Below the pieces are notes generated by a model, which saw nothing but the letters and a program-made list of their open reading frames with translations, was not told the DNA's origin and made no database searches. The position numbers and the translations under genes were made by a program. Below are positions 44,621 to 54,417 of a stretch of 64,000 bases of DNA, in pieces. The number at the start of each line of letters is the position of its first letter. Position 1 is the first letter of the stretch. Source of the DNA: an uncultured Lachnospiraceae bacterium (GTDB taxonomy: Bacteria > Bacillota > Clostridia > Lachnospirales > Lachnospiraceae); contig CAJUAO010000008.1 of NCBI GenBank assembly GCA_910584685.1, forward strand, positions 1-64,000, written 5' to 3'.

Positions 44621-44831
44621 TAATAGTTATAAAATTCAATCATTAAATTCCATCAAATTAATCAAATTAAATTTCAAATCATATTGCATAATCCCCGAAT
44701 CAATGATATTATATTTTTAAACATCAACCAAGAAGTAAGTCTTTTGATTTTTGTCTGTTCTTTTATTATTTCTTATTTATTTCAAAAAAGATTTAATTAT
44801 CAAAAAATTTTAAAACTAAAAAGGAGATTGC

Positions 44832-45755
44832 ATGTATAAAACCCAGAACAGAAAACCAATACAGGAGTTAAGCCTCATTGATGACTTCCTGTTTACAGAG
44901 GCAATGCTTAACAGGGAAACGGCTGAGCTTGTTATAGGACTTATATTAGAGCGGGCCTTAGGAATAACCCCCAAGCGGCTTATTATTGAGCCCCAGAAAA
45001 CCATTAACGGAATAGATACTGACAGACATGGAATATGTATGGATGTTTCAATAACAGAAAAATCTGAAGAAGAAGAAACGTCGGAAATAATAAGGGTATA
45101 TGATATTGAGCCTAACACAAGAAAATCATTTTATCTTCCCAAGAGGAGCCGTTATTATCAGGCAGTTACCGACATAAAGCTTTTAGGAAGCGGCATTGAT
45201 TATGATAAGCTGCCGGAGCTGATTACAATATGGATACTTCCCTTTGACCCTTTTGGAGGAAACAGGATGATATACCATGTAAAAAATATAGTGGAAGAAA
45301 TTCCGGAGATAGATTATAATGACGGTATAAGAAAAATATTTCTCTACACTGACGGTGAAGCCGGGGGAAGCGATGAATTAAAAAGACTGCTTTTATACAT
45401 AAAGCAAAGCAGCTATGAGAACGTAACTGACTCACGGCTGGAAAGACTTCATCATGGTGTGGAGGAAATTAAAAATAATTCAGCGATTGGAGTGAAGTAT
45501 ATGCGGATGTGGGAGGTAATGGAGCTTGAAAAACGGGAAAGCTGGATTGAAGGCATAGCCGAGGGTAAAGCTGAAGGTAAAGCCGAGGGCAAAGCTGAGT
45601 CAATTATTGAGATTTTGGAGGAAATAGGCAGTATACCGGATTTTTTAAAGCAGAAAATATCAGAACAGAAGGATATAAATATTTTAAACAAATGGGTTAA
45701 GCTTTCAGCAAGGGCTGAAACCATAGATGAATTTATTGAGAAGATGAATAGTTAA
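44832..45755 (+). CDS. Rpn-family recombination-promoting nuclease / PD-(D/E)XK transposase-like protein
   Basis: 307 residues. N-terminal PD-(D/E)XK core (LIDDFLFTEAMLNRETAELVIGLIL, HGICMDVSITEKS, IIRVYDIEPNT, LPKRSRYYQAVTD), typical of the Rpn/PDDEXK group. The C-terminal linker has direct AEGK repeats (45554-45603) typical of these variable proteins. Proposed to cut DNA and promote RecA-independent recombination. Many genomes hold numerous diverged copies. The AEGK repeat is also a DNA repeat and a potential slippage site. Confidence 0.85.
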   Translation: MYKTQNRKPIQELSLIDDFLFTEAMLNRETAELVIGLILERALGITPKRLIIEPQKTINGIDTDRHGICMDVSITEKSEEEETSEIIRVYDIEPNTRKSFYLPKRSRYYQAVTDIKLLGSGIDYDKLPELITIWILPFDPFGGNRMIYHVKNIVEEIPEIDYNDGIRKIFLYTDGEAGGSDELKRLLLYIKQSSYENVTDSRLERLHHGVEEIKNNSAIGVKYMRMWEVMELEKRESWIEGIAEGKAEGKAEGKAESIIEILEEIGSIPDFLKQKISEQKDINILNKWVKLSARAETIDEFIEKMNS

Positions 45756-45763
45756 AAAGACAG

Positions 45764-45816
45764 GAGCTGTTGCAGAATAAATATATAGTCATATATTTTG
45801 CAATAGCTTCTTTTTT
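45764..45816 (+). terminator. Terminator after the Rpn gene
   Basis: GAGCTGTTGCA and TGCAATAGCTT with inner AATATAT/ATATATT pairs form a long stem ending in TTTTTT. Confidence 0.82.
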
Positions 45817-45857
45817 GCATGTAAATGCTAATGGAGCTGTTAATATAAAAAAACTAT

Positions 45858-45917
45858 TGACATAAATTATTAAAATGGTATAATTAAACAAAACATATGA
45901 ACAAATGCTCATATGTA
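45858..45917 (+). promoter_or_regulatory. Promoter and ArsR-family operator of the metal efflux locus
   Basis: TTGACA (45858-45863), 16 bases, TATAAT (45880-45885). ACATATGAACAAATGCTCATATGT (45894-45917) follows as 8-bp perfect arms ACATATGA/TCATATGT. The TATGAAC...TCATA form is that of SmtB/ZiaR/CzrA operators, placed over the start point so that the apo-repressor blocks transcription. Confidence 0.8.
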
Positions 45918-45991
45918 TCAATATATAATTATATAACATTTTATATAAAAATAAATACACCCGTAAATCCGGAAGGAGAGGAGGAATAACG

Positions 45992-46375
45992 ATGGAAAAT
46001 TCAGGTGATAAAAGGATAGTAGATACGGATATTGAAAGGTGCGACTTGACCTTTATACACAAGGATATAGTGAAAAAGGTTAATGATGAGATGCCGGAGG
46101 AAGAAATATTATATGATTTGGCAGAGTTTTATAAGGTTTTTGGCGATACTACAAGAATTAAGATATTGTATATTCTATTAAAATCAGAGATGTGTGTCTG
46201 TGATATAAGTCAGGTGCTTGGCGTAAGCCAGTCGGCAGTGTCCCATCAGCTCAGGATGCTTAAGCAGATGAAGCTTGTCAAGTATAGAAGAGAAGGAAAG
46301 TCAGTGTTTTATTCATTGTCAGACCATCATATAGAGCTGATTCTCAGACAGGGGCTTGAACATATATCTGAATAA
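45992..46375 (+). CDS. ArsR/SmtB-family metal-responsive repressor (CadC/ZiaR/CzrA type)
   Basis: 127 residues. Winged helix FYKVFGDTTRIKILYILLKSEMCVCDISQVLGVSQSAVSHQLRMLKQMKLVKYRREGKSVFYSL. Two candidate metal sites: the C-x-C of EMCVCDIS as in CadC/ZiaR alpha-3, and the alpha-5 DHH...H pattern SDHHIELILRQGLEHISE as in CzrA/SmtB. It predicts Cd/Pb/Zn sensing. First gene of an ArsR, HMA, P1B-ATPase unit with the operator at 45894. Confidence 0.92.
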   Translation: MENSGDKRIVDTDIERCDLTFIHKDIVKKVNDEMPEEEILYDLAEFYKVFGDTTRIKILYILLKSEMCVCDISQVLGVSQSAVSHQLRMLKQMKLVKYRREGKSVFYSLSDHHIELILRQGLEHISE

Positions 46376-46516
46376 AAAGGTCTTAGCCAAACCTGTAGCT
46401 GTGCTGAAGGATTTTCCATATAATAAAAACTGACGGCTTTAGCAGGCATATGGAGGAATTGTACTTATGTATTGATATAATTTATTAAAAAGAAAAATAT
46501 AAAGGAGAATTTTGAT

Positions 46517-46735
46517 ATGGAAAGGACATATAAAATAAATGTTGACTGCGCAAACTGCGCGGCAAAGATGGAGAGGGCCATTGAAAAAATAAAGGGAGTG
46601 GAAAGCGTATCTATAAACTTTATGTCACAGAAGGCTTTTATTGAGGCGGGTGAGGGGGATTTTGACAGAATAATGGAGGAAGCGGCTAAGGCAGTAGATA
46701 AGATTGACAAGGGTACTGTTCTTGAGGCTTTGTAA
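46517..46735 (+). CDS. Stand-alone heavy-metal-associated (HMA) domain protein
   Basis: 72 residues, one ferredoxin-like HMA fold with metal-binding CANC in NVDCANCAAKMERAIEKIKGV. In most zinc/cadmium ATPases this domain is fused to the N-terminus. Here it is a separate gene 35 bases before the ATPase, which lacks one, so the two products probably work in trans. Confidence 0.9.
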   Translation: MERTYKINVDCANCAAKMERAIEKIKGVESVSINFMSQKAFIEAGEGDFDRIMEEAAKAVDKIDKGTVLEAL

Positions 46736-46770
46736 TTAAATTATTAATGCCGGAGGAGAGGAGAACATAT

Positions 46771-48714
46771 ATGAAAAAAAGAGAATTGGCAAAGGTTATT
46801 CTGACTGCCGTCATGCTTTTTACCGGTATGCTTGCAGAGCATAGGGTAATAGATATATCAGGTATTTGTGCAGCTACAGGCACATTTACCGAGAATAATA
46901 TTATGCTTATATGGTTTCTTGCAGCGTATATTATTATAGGAGGAGAAGTTCTAAGGGAAGCGGCGCAGAATATTTTAAGAGGGCAGGTGTTTGACGAAAA
47001 TTTTCTTATGGCGATAGCCAGTCTTGGCGCTTTTTTTGTAGGAGAATATCCCGAGGCGCTTGCGGTTATGCTGTTTTATCAGATAGGCGAAATGTTCCAA
47101 AGCTACGCCGTGAACAGGTCGAGACGTTCAATATCAGAGCTTATGGATATAAAGCCTGATGTGGCGTATATAAAGGAAAATGACGGAACAATACTTAAGG
47201 TACATCCTGAGGAGGTTAGAATCGGGCAGATTATTGTCGTAAAACCGGGAGAAAAGGTGCCCATTGACGGAAAAGTTGCAAAGGGAAGGGGAACGCTTGA
47301 CACATCGGCGCTGACGGGAGAAAGCCTGCCGTCGGAGGTAGAGACAGGAGACGAGGTAATAAGCGGCTCTATAAGTGTGAATGGCGTGCTTGAAATAGAG
47401 GTGTTAAAAGAATTTGGACAGTCTACAGTGTCAAAAATTCTTGAGATGGTCGAAAATGCCGGCAATAAAAAGGCTCCTGCGGAAAAGTTTATCACAAGAT
47501 TTGCAAGATATTATACGCCTATAGTAGTATTCCTTGCGTTGGGGCTGGCTGTTATACCGCCTGTTATTGAGGGAGTGTTCGCTGCAGGGGGTATATCGGG
47601 AGATATATTTGGCAAATGGATATACAGGGCCTTAAGCTTTCTTGTTACCTCATGTCCCTGCGCTCTTGTTATTTCAGTTCCTTTAAGCTTTTTTGGAGGA
47701 ATAGGAGGGGCAGGCTCAAAGGGTATACTGGTAAAGGGAAGCAGCTATCTGGAGCTGCTGGCAAAATGTGATACGGTTGTTTTTGATAAAACAGGCACAC
47801 TTACGAAGGGGAATTTTAAGGTAAATAATATACTTCCGGCAGAGGGGGAGGATAAGGAGTATCTGCTGTATGCGGCAGCTCTCGCAGAATATTATTCTAA
47901 TCACCCTATTTCAGACTCATTAAAAAATGAGCTGAAAACAGAAAATCCTAAGCTATATGAAAGAATGCTTGAAGAAATTTCCGCTGCGGATATCTGGGAG
48001 GAGTATGAGGAAATATCAGGACACGGAATAAAGGCAAAAACCTCAGAAGGACTTATACTGGCAGGAAATAAAAGGCTTTTGGACAGAGAAAAGGTGAAAT
48101 GTGATACTGTAGAGGAGATGGGAACAATAGTATACATTGCCCGGGAGGGAAAATATCTTGGAGCCATAGTTATAGCTGATGAAATAAAGGAGCAGTCAGG
48201 GGAAGCCATAAAGGCCTTAAGGGACGCAGGCATATCAAAGACTGTTATGCTTACAGGCGATAAAAAGAAAATAGGAGAATACGTCGGCAAAAGTCTTGGT
48301 CTTGATGAGGTTTATACGGAGCTTCTGCCGGGAGATAAGGTATCCCATGTGGAGGAGATACTTAAAAATGCAGAGGGAAAGGTGGCATTTGCCGGCGACG
48401 GAATAAATGACGCGCCTGTTCTTGCCAGGGCTGATATAGGTATTGCCATGGGAGCCCTTGGCTCTGACGCAGCCATAGAGGCGGCAGATGTGGTATTGAT
48501 GGATGATAATCCTATGGGCATAGCAAAGGCTGTAAGAATATCAAAAAAGACCGTTAAGATTGTAAAGCAAAATATAGTTTTTGCGCTTTTTGTTAAGATT
48601 TTGATACTTATACTATGTGCGGCAGGTATTGCAACTATGTGGGCAGCCGTATTTGCAGATGTGGGTGTTTCATTTATTGCCATATTAAACGCGCTTAGAG
48701 CAATGAGAATATAA
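46771..48714 (+). CDS. P1B-type Zn/Cd/Pb-exporting ATPase
   Basis: About 647 residues from ATG 46771 (GGAGGAGAGGAG upstream). An in-frame ATG at 46747 lacks such a box. Visible are the actuator LDTSALTGESLP, transmembrane metal site SCPCALVIS, phosphorylation motif DKTGTLTKG, HP motif YYSNHPISDSL and GDGINDAPVLARADIGIAMG. SCPCALVISVPLSFF is typical of Zn/Cd/Pb rather than copper pumps. No fused HMA domain. Partner and regulator are the two preceding genes. Confidence 0.93.
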   Translation: MKKRELAKVILTAVMLFTGMLAEHRVIDISGICAATGTFTENNIMLIWFLAAYIIIGGEVLREAAQNILRGQVFDENFLMAIASLGAFFVGEYPEALAVMLFYQIGEMFQSYAVNRSRRSISELMDIKPDVAYIKENDGTILKVHPEEVRIGQIIVVKPGEKVPIDGKVAKGRGTLDTSALTGESLPSEVETGDEVISGSISVNGVLEIEVLKEFGQSTVSKILEMVENAGNKKAPAEKFITRFARYYTPIVVFLALGLAVIPPVIEGVFAAGGISGDIFGKWIYRALSFLVTSCPCALVISVPLSFFGGIGGAGSKGILVKGSSYLELLAKCDTVVFDKTGTLTKGNFKVNNILPAEGEDKEYLLYAAALAEYYSNHPISDSLKNELKTENPKLYERMLEEISAADIWEEYEEISGHGIKAKTSEGLILAGNKRLLDREKVKCDTVEEMGTIVYIAREGKYLGAIVIADEIKEQSGEAIKALRDAGISKTVMLTGDKKKIGEYVGKSLGLDEVYTELLPGDKVSHVEEILKNAEGKVAFAGDGINDAPVLARADIGIAMGALGSDAAIEAADVVLMDDNPMGIAKAVRISKKTVKIVKQNIVFALFVKILILILCAAGIATMWAAVFADVGVSFIAILNALRAMRI

Positions 48715-48724
48715 AAATTATTGA

Positions 48725-48821
48725 CGCACCATATATAGAAAAGAAACCTTCATCACAACCATTAGATATTATTTCTGGCTGTTGTGATGAAGGTTTCTTC
48801 TCTGTATATGGTGCGTTTTTT
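48725..48821. terminator. Very long bidirectional terminator hairpin
   Basis: CGCACCATATA...CATCACAAC and GTTGTGATG...TATATGGTGCG pair over about 35 bp with few mismatches, with six T on the plus side and an A/T tract on the other. It sits between the convergent P1B-ATPase and chemoreceptor genes. Confidence 0.85.
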
Positions 48822-48879
48822 AATCTTGTTTTGATTTATAGAAAATTCTAAATCAAGCAAATTTGTTTTACAGCCATTT

Positions 48880-50616
48880 TTAGAGTACTACAAATTTGTC
48901 TGCTTCAGATTTCAAAGTTCCGGCGATTTCTTTATTGCTTTCCATTTCCTTAATAATCTGGCCCATATCCGTTACTAAGCCCTGTGTATTGTCAGCAGCG
49001 GAAGCAATACCGTTTGCGCTCTCCTCAACTGCAGTAGATATGCCCTCCATTGCATTGGTAACCGCTGTAACAGTATCCTTAAGACTGGATGACATGTCAT
49101 TAAACTTTGCTACTATATCGTTTACGTGAACGGCATCCCTGTTATACTGCTTGCCGGAATCTACGAAGTTATCATAGTCAGGAAGCACATTTTCGTTTAT
49201 GTAATTTACAATAGAATTTGAACTGTCAATTAACTCCTTCACTGCCATAACTACCATGTTATTGATAGACTGAATGTTGTTGGCAGCCTCTCTGCTGGAA
49301 TCTGCAAGCTGTCTGATTTCATCTGCAACCACGGCAAAGCCCCGGCCGGCATCACCGGCTCTTGCAGCCTCAATGGAAGCATTTAATGCAAGAAGGTTTG
49401 TCTGGCTTGAAATATTAAGTATTTCGTTTGTAAGGTCATTTACACGGTCTACGCTTTTGCTGTCCTCAATAGCCTTCTTTAATGTATCAATAATTTCATT
49501 AATTACAACGCTTGTGTTCTGCTTGTTGTCTATAGCGGTACGCTCAAGAGCTTCAGCTCTGTCACGCATTTGAGCTGCATAGTCAAGCAGGTCGTCAGAT
49601 GCGTTTGCAAGCTCTATTACATTATTATCAATACGGGCTGTACTCTCATTAACGTTCATAACTGTGGAAGAAACCTCCTCCATAGTAGCTGAAAGCTCCT
49701 CCATAACCGACGAAGTATCATAAGAGCTTTCGTTTGCTGTAGTAACCTTAGAGGATACAGTGTTTACAATAGAATTTAATCTGTTTGAATTGTTTGTAAT
49801 TTGCTGCATAATGTTTTGTAGGGTAGAAATAAATGTATTTATACCGTTTGCAAGCCTTGCAATCTCATCCTTTCCTTCCTCAGGAACTCTCTGGGTAAGG
49901 TCTCCCTTGTCATTATTTATGTCTGAAATAATGCTTTTAAGCTTATTATTTGTGTTTCTGAGAGGAATGATAATCTCAATAAAGCATACAACAATCACAA
50001 GGATAACCATTATAAGGGAAACAACGGCTACGATAGTCATTGTGGTCGAAGCGCTTTTATATGCGGATTCATTGTCGGCTACGGCGTTTGCCATGTTTGC
50101 CTTATTGATTTCTGTGAGAGATGCAATATCCTTTGAAAGGGCGTCAGCTAAATCATCAAGCTGATTATTTATAAGCGATATTGCCATTTTTGAATCACCC
50201 TGTGTACTGTAGCGGAGAACCTGGTCAAATAAGGATTGAAAATCTTCAAAATTAACGGCGAAATTATTATATATGTCTACCTCCTCATCTGTATAAAGAT
50301 GCTTTGAGATTACAGACATAGCGTTTCTTATGTCCAGCTCCGTCACTTCCGCCTTTGATTCAATTATCTTCATTTCATTGCTGCCCTCAGCTATACAGTG
50401 GGAATATGCATAGCTTACAAGCTGCTCATAGCTTGTAGAAAGAGAGCTTAAATTCATCATGCTTTCAGCGTATACCCCCGAAATATCATCACTGTTGTCC
50501 ATGAGATTTGAGATGCTCCTAAATCCAACATTAATAGTGATAACAACTGCTATAGCCAGAAACGCAACCGGAACCAGCAGCTTTAATCCAACACTAAAGT
50601 TTTTAAAAAGTCTCAT
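48880..50616 (-). CDS. Methyl-accepting chemotaxis protein
   Basis: 578 residues. Transmembrane helix 1 (about 11-30), an external four-helix-bundle sensor (31-188), transmembrane helix 2 (190-214), HAMP ([40 protein letters not shown]), then the signalling coiled coil with tip [41 protein letters not shown]. No CheR/CheB tether pentapeptide at the C-terminus. No che or flagellar genes in the window. Ligand is unknown. Confidence 0.93.
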   Translation of the reverse strand: MRLFKNFSVGLKLLVPVAFLAIAVVITINVGFRSISNLMDNSDDISGVYAESMMNLSSLSTSYEQLVSYAYSHCIAEGSNEMKIIESKAEVTELDIRNAMSVISKHLYTDEEVDIYNNFAVNFEDFQSLFDQVLRYSTQGDSKMAISLINNQLDDLADALSKDIASLTEINKANMANAVADNESAYKSASTTMTIVAVVSLIMVILVIVVCFIEIIIPLRNTNNKLKSIISDINNDKGDLTQRVPEEGKDEIARLANGINTFISTLQNIMQQITNNSNRLNSIVNTVSSKVTTANESSYDTSSVMEELSATMEEVSSTVMNVNESTARIDNNVIELANASDDLLDYAAQMRDRAEALERTAIDNKQNTSVVINEIIDTLKKAIEDSKSVDRVNDLTNEILNISSQTNLLALNASIEAARAGDAGRGFAVVADEIRQLADSSREAANNIQSINNMVVMAVKELIDSSNSIVNYINENVLPDYDNFVDSGKQYNRDAVHVNDIVAKFNDMSSSLKDTVTAVTNAMEGISTAVEESANGIASAADNTQGLVTDMGQIIKEMESNKEIAGTLKSEADKFVVL

Positions 50617-50687
50617 AAAAACTAGCCTCCTGTCTAAAAAATATTAAGTTTATTATAACACCTTGTATAAAATTATGCAATTATTCT

Positions 50688-52322
50688 TTAAACTTCTTCC
50701 TCAGGGGCAAACTCTGCGGCAACCTGACGTTTTCTGGCCATTTCATCACTTTCAAGATACTCGTCATAGGTTGTAATCTTGTCAATAAGCTGTCCGTTTA
50801 CAATTTCCATTATACGGTTTGCGGTAGTCTGGACAAACTGGTGGTCATGGGAAGCAAAAAGTACAACGCCTGGAAATTTTATAAGTCCGTTGTTTAATGC
50901 AGTGATGGATTCCATGTCAAGATGGTTTGTAGGCTCGTCAAGTATAAGGACGTTTGCGCCTATAATCATCATTTTTGACAGCATTACGCGTACCTTTTCA
51001 CCGCCGGAGAGAATCTTTACTCTCTTAAGACCATCGTCGCCGGCAAACAGCATTCTGCCAAGGAAGCCCCTGACATAAGGCGCGTCCTTTATCTCTGAAT
51101 ACTGGGTAAGCCAGTCGACTATAGTGTCGTCGCAGTCAAAATCCTTAGTGTTATCCTTAGGAAAATATGCGTTTGTTGTAGTTATTCCCCATTTATAGGT
51201 GCCCTCGTCAGGCTCCATTTCACCCGCCAGAATTTTAAAGAGAGTAGTTTTTGCTATTTCATTGGAGCCTACAAAGGCAATTTTATCCTCTCTGCCTACA
51301 ATAAATGAAATATTATCAAGCACTTTTACGCCGTCAATGGTTTTGGAAAGACCTTCAACCGTAAGGACCTCGTTCCCTATTTCACGATTTGGCCTGAAAT
51401 CAATGTAAGGATATTTTCTGCTTGAAGGCTTTATCTCATCAAGCTCAATCTTTTCCAAGGCCTTCTTACGTGACGTGGCCTGCTTTGATTTAGAAGCGTT
51501 GGCAGAGAATCTTTGAATAAATTCCTGCAATTCCTTGATTTTCTCTTCCTTTTTCTTGTTTGCTTCCTTCATCTGTTTTACTATAAGCTGGCTTGACTCA
51601 TACCAGAAATCGTAATTTCCTGCATAAAGCTGTATTTTTGCATAATCAATATCGGCTGTGTGAGTGCATACCTTGTTTAAAAAATATCTGTCATGGGATA
51701 CTACAATAACAGTATTTTCAAAGTTTATAAGAAATTCCTCAAGCCATGCAATGGCGTCTAAATCAAGGTGGTTAGTAGGCTCGTCAAGAAGAAGAATATC
51801 TGGATTGCCGAAAAGCGCCTGGGCAAGTAATACCTTAACCTTTTCGCTGCCTCTAAGCTCCTTCATCTGCTTATAGTGAAGCTCCGTCTCAATGCCAAGT
51901 CCGTTAAGAAGGGCAGCGGCGTCAGCCTCAGCCTCCCATCCGTTCATTGTGGCAAATTCGCCCTCCAGCTCGCTTGCCTTTATTCCGTCCTCGTCGGAAA
52001 AATCCTCCTTAGCATACAGGGCGTCCTTTTCTTTCATAATCTCATATAGCCTGGCATTTCCCATAATGACTGTATCAAGCACCGTATATTCATCATATTT
52101 GAAGTGGTCCTGCTGGAGAAATGAAAGTCTTTGTCCGGGAGTAATGGAAATATCTCCGTTTGTAGGCTCAAGCTGACCGGATAAAATCTTTAAAAATGTA
52201 GATTTTCCCGCGCCGTTTGCGCCGATAAGTCCATAGCAGTTCCCTTCCGTAAATTTTATGTTTACATCCTCAAATAAGGCTTTTTTGCCTATTCTAAGCG
52301 TTACATTATTTGCACTAATCAT
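50688..52322 (-). CDS. ABC-F family ATPase, YkpA/YbiT-like
   Basis: 544 residues, two ATPase domains without membrane segments. Domain 1: GANGAGKST, RGSEKVKVLLAQAL and LLLDEPTNHLD. Domain 2: signature LSGGEKVRVMLSKMM and ILDEPTNHLDMES. Linker KKKEEKIKELQEFIQRFSANASKSKQATSRKK is the ribosome-directed P-site motif. The second Walker A reads GSNEIAKTT, lacking the usual second and third glycines but keeping K-T-T. Length and start MISANNVTLRIGKKALFEDVNI match the YkpA/YbiT group, translation factors rather than resistance proteins. Confidence 0.9.
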   Translation of the reverse strand: MISANNVTLRIGKKALFEDVNIKFTEGNCYGLIGANGAGKSTFLKILSGQLEPTNGDISITPGQRLSFLQQDHFKYDEYTVLDTVIMGNARLYEIMKEKDALYAKEDFSDEDGIKASELEGEFATMNGWEAEADAAALLNGLGIETELHYKQMKELRGSEKVKVLLAQALFGNPDILLLDEPTNHLDLDAIAWLEEFLINFENTVIVVSHDRYFLNKVCTHTADIDYAKIQLYAGNYDFWYESSQLIVKQMKEANKKKEEKIKELQEFIQRFSANASKSKQATSRKKALEKIELDEIKPSSRKYPYIDFRPNREIGNEVLTVEGLSKTIDGVKVLDNISFIVGREDKIAFVGSNEIAKTTLFKILAGEMEPDEGTYKWGITTTNAYFPKDNTKDFDCDDTIVDWLTQYSEIKDAPYVRGFLGRMLFAGDDGLKRVKILSGGEKVRVMLSKMMIIGANVLILDEPTNHLDMESITALNNGLIKFPGVVLFASHDHQFVQTTANRIMEIVNGQLIDKITTYDEYLESDEMARKRQVAAEFAPEEEV

Positions 52323-52522
52323 ATTTTAAATTCCTTCCTTGTCTCTGCTCTTTGACAGTGATAATAAAAACCACCCTACATTTTACTAGGAAAACCTGTT
52401 TTTTGCAAGAGGGAGCTTAGGGAATTTGGGAATTGGAAAAAAAATGCCTTGTAAATGCATATAAATTCAGATATACTAATAGCATGATTATTTACAACAT
52501 ATGAAGGAAGGCAGGAAGAAAT

Positions 52523-54415
52523 ATGACTATGGCAGCAAAAGGAAAAAAGGTATTAGTAGAGAGTGAATCAAAATTGCTGCCGTTTGGTGTGTCTGATTCT
52601 GTAAACGGTATAAATTTTTCTTTTCCAACAGATGAGCAGATAGATAAAATAAAGATATATTCAAATATTTCCCCTTATGAAATTATAGATGAAATAGACA
52701 TTTCGGATTATAAGGTTGCAGATATTTATTCCTTTTCACTAAAAGGAGTATTAAGCGCTGACATAACATATACTCTTTGGGATAAGGACAGGCAGATAAG
52801 AGACAATTATGGTATGGTTGTTTTAGGAAACAGCATATTTGGTGAAAAAAGGGGAGAGCCTGTAAGGTATGGAATTTATCATAGTGATGAATATATATGG
52901 AAGGATGACAGAAAACCAAATCATTCCTATGAGGACAGCTTTATATACAGACTACATGTGCGTGGATTTACAAAGCACAGGTCATCAAGAGTTAAAAATA
53001 AAGGTACATTTGCGGGAATAGTTGAAAAGACAGAGTATTTAAAGGAATTGGGAGTGACGGCGGTAGAGCTGCTTCCTGCCTATGAGTTTGATGAATATAT
53101 AGATGACGGTACTGATACAGGAAAAATCAATTACTGGGGATATGGAAACGCTCATTATTTTGCGCCTAAGGAGAGCTACAGCTCTAAAAAAGGCGGCGGA
53201 CAGATTAATGAGTTTAAGAATATGGTAAATGAGCTTCATAAGGCAGATATAGAGGTTATTATGGATTTTTATTTCGTGCCGGGCACAAATCCTTTTTTTA
53301 TTATAGACTGTTTAAGGCATTGGGTAATAGAGTACCATATAGACGGAGTACATCTTAATATGGAGGTTGCGCCTGTAGAAATGATTAAGGAGGACCCTGT
53401 GCTTGCATCAGTAAAAATATTTGCAGACATGTGGGATATAGTAGACAGATTTAAGCGGAAAAGTCCAAATAAAAATAAAAACCTTGCAATATTCAACGAT
53501 GATTTTATGGTGAATGTAAGACGGTTTATAAAAAGTGATGAAGGGCAGACCTATGGACTTTCAGAGAAGCTTAAAAGAAATCCTGAGGGCTGCGGTATAA
53601 TAAATTATATTGCAAATCATTATTCTTTTACACTTATGGACGCAGTATCCTATGACAGAAAGCACAATGAGTCTAACGGCGAGAATAACAGTGATGGGAC
53701 TGACTTTAACTATAGCTGGAATTGCGGCATAGAGGGACCTACCAAAAAAAGAAAAATAAAATATCTCAGGCTGAAGCAGATAAAAAACGCCCTTACCATT
53801 CTTTTCTTAAGTCAGGGAACGCCTATGATATGCGCAGGAGATGAGATGGGAAGAAGCCGGATGGGCAATAATAATCCTTATTGTCAGGATAATGATATTA
53901 CATGGATAAACTGGAAGCTTTTAGAGACAAACAGGGAAATATATGATTATGTAAGCGCCCTTGCAGCGTACAGGAGGAGGCACAGAGTGCTGCATATGAG
54001 GGAGGAGCCGAAAAATATTGATTATCTTTCTGTGGGACTTCCTGACATATCCTTTCATGGAGTTGAGCCATGGAGGGTGGATTTTTCTTATGGCTCAAGA
54101 CAGCTTGCCGTTTTGTATAACGGAAAATACGGAGATAATGAAAACAGCATATATGTAGCTATGAACGCATATTGGGAGGACATTGTTTTTAATATACCGG
54201 AGGCTTCAATAAACGGAAGCTGGAAATATGTTATGTCCACTGAAATGCTTCAGGAGACTGAAGAAACGGAGGATAACGCATACAGTCAAAATGCCCAGAG
54301 AAAGATAAAGGTTCCTGCAAGAAGCATAGTTATATATGAAGAAGAAAAAGCAAAGCCAAATAAAAAAAGAGTCAGTAAAGCTGACATTGTTTCCTGTAAA
54401 GTAAAGGGTGAGTAA
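52523..54415 (+). CDS. Isoamylase/pullulanase-like GH13 protein lacking catalytic residues (pseudoenzyme)
   Basis: 630 residues with the debranching-enzyme layout: YRLHVRGFTKH, ELGVTAVELLPAYEFDE, NYWGYGNAHYFAPK, LFLSQGTPMICAGDEMGRSRMGNNNPYCQDNDITWINW. The catalytic regions are altered. Region II reads DGVHLNM (R to H277, nucleophile D to N279), region III KIFADMWD (E to D302), region IV NYIANHYSFT (D to Y367), and region I has MDFYFVPGT where DVVFNHT is normal. It should not hydrolyse glycosidic bonds. Plant ISA2 is a precedent for an inactive, regulatory debranching subunit. Overlaps no gene; traX-like gene follows by two bases. Confidence 0.85.
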   Translation: MTMAAKGKKVLVESESKLLPFGVSDSVNGINFSFPTDEQIDKIKIYSNISPYEIIDEIDISDYKVADIYSFSLKGVLSADITYTLWDKDRQIRDNYGMVVLGNSIFGEKRGEPVRYGIYHSDEYIWKDDRKPNHSYEDSFIYRLHVRGFTKHRSSRVKNKGTFAGIVEKTEYLKELGVTAVELLPAYEFDEYIDDGTDTGKINYWGYGNAHYFAPKESYSSKKGGGQINEFKNMVNELHKADIEVIMDFYFVPGTNPFFIIDCLRHWVIEYHIDGVHLNMEVAPVEMIKEDPVLASVKIFADMWDIVDRFKRKSPNKNKNLAIFNDDFMVNVRRFIKSDEGQTYGLSEKLKRNPEGCGIINYIANHYSFTLMDAVSYDRKHNESNGENNSDGTDFNYSWNCGIEGPTKKRKIKYLRLKQIKNALTILFLSQGTPMICAGDEMGRSRMGNNNPYCQDNDITWINWKLLETNREIYDYVSALAAYRRRHRVLHMREEPKNIDYLSVGLPDISFHGVEPWRVDFSYGSRQLAVLYNGKYGDNENSIYVAMNAYWEDIVFNIPEASINGSWKYVMSTEMLQETEETEDNAYSQNAQRKIKVPARSIVIYEEEKAKPNKKRVSKADIVSCKVKGE

Positions 54416-54417
54416 AA

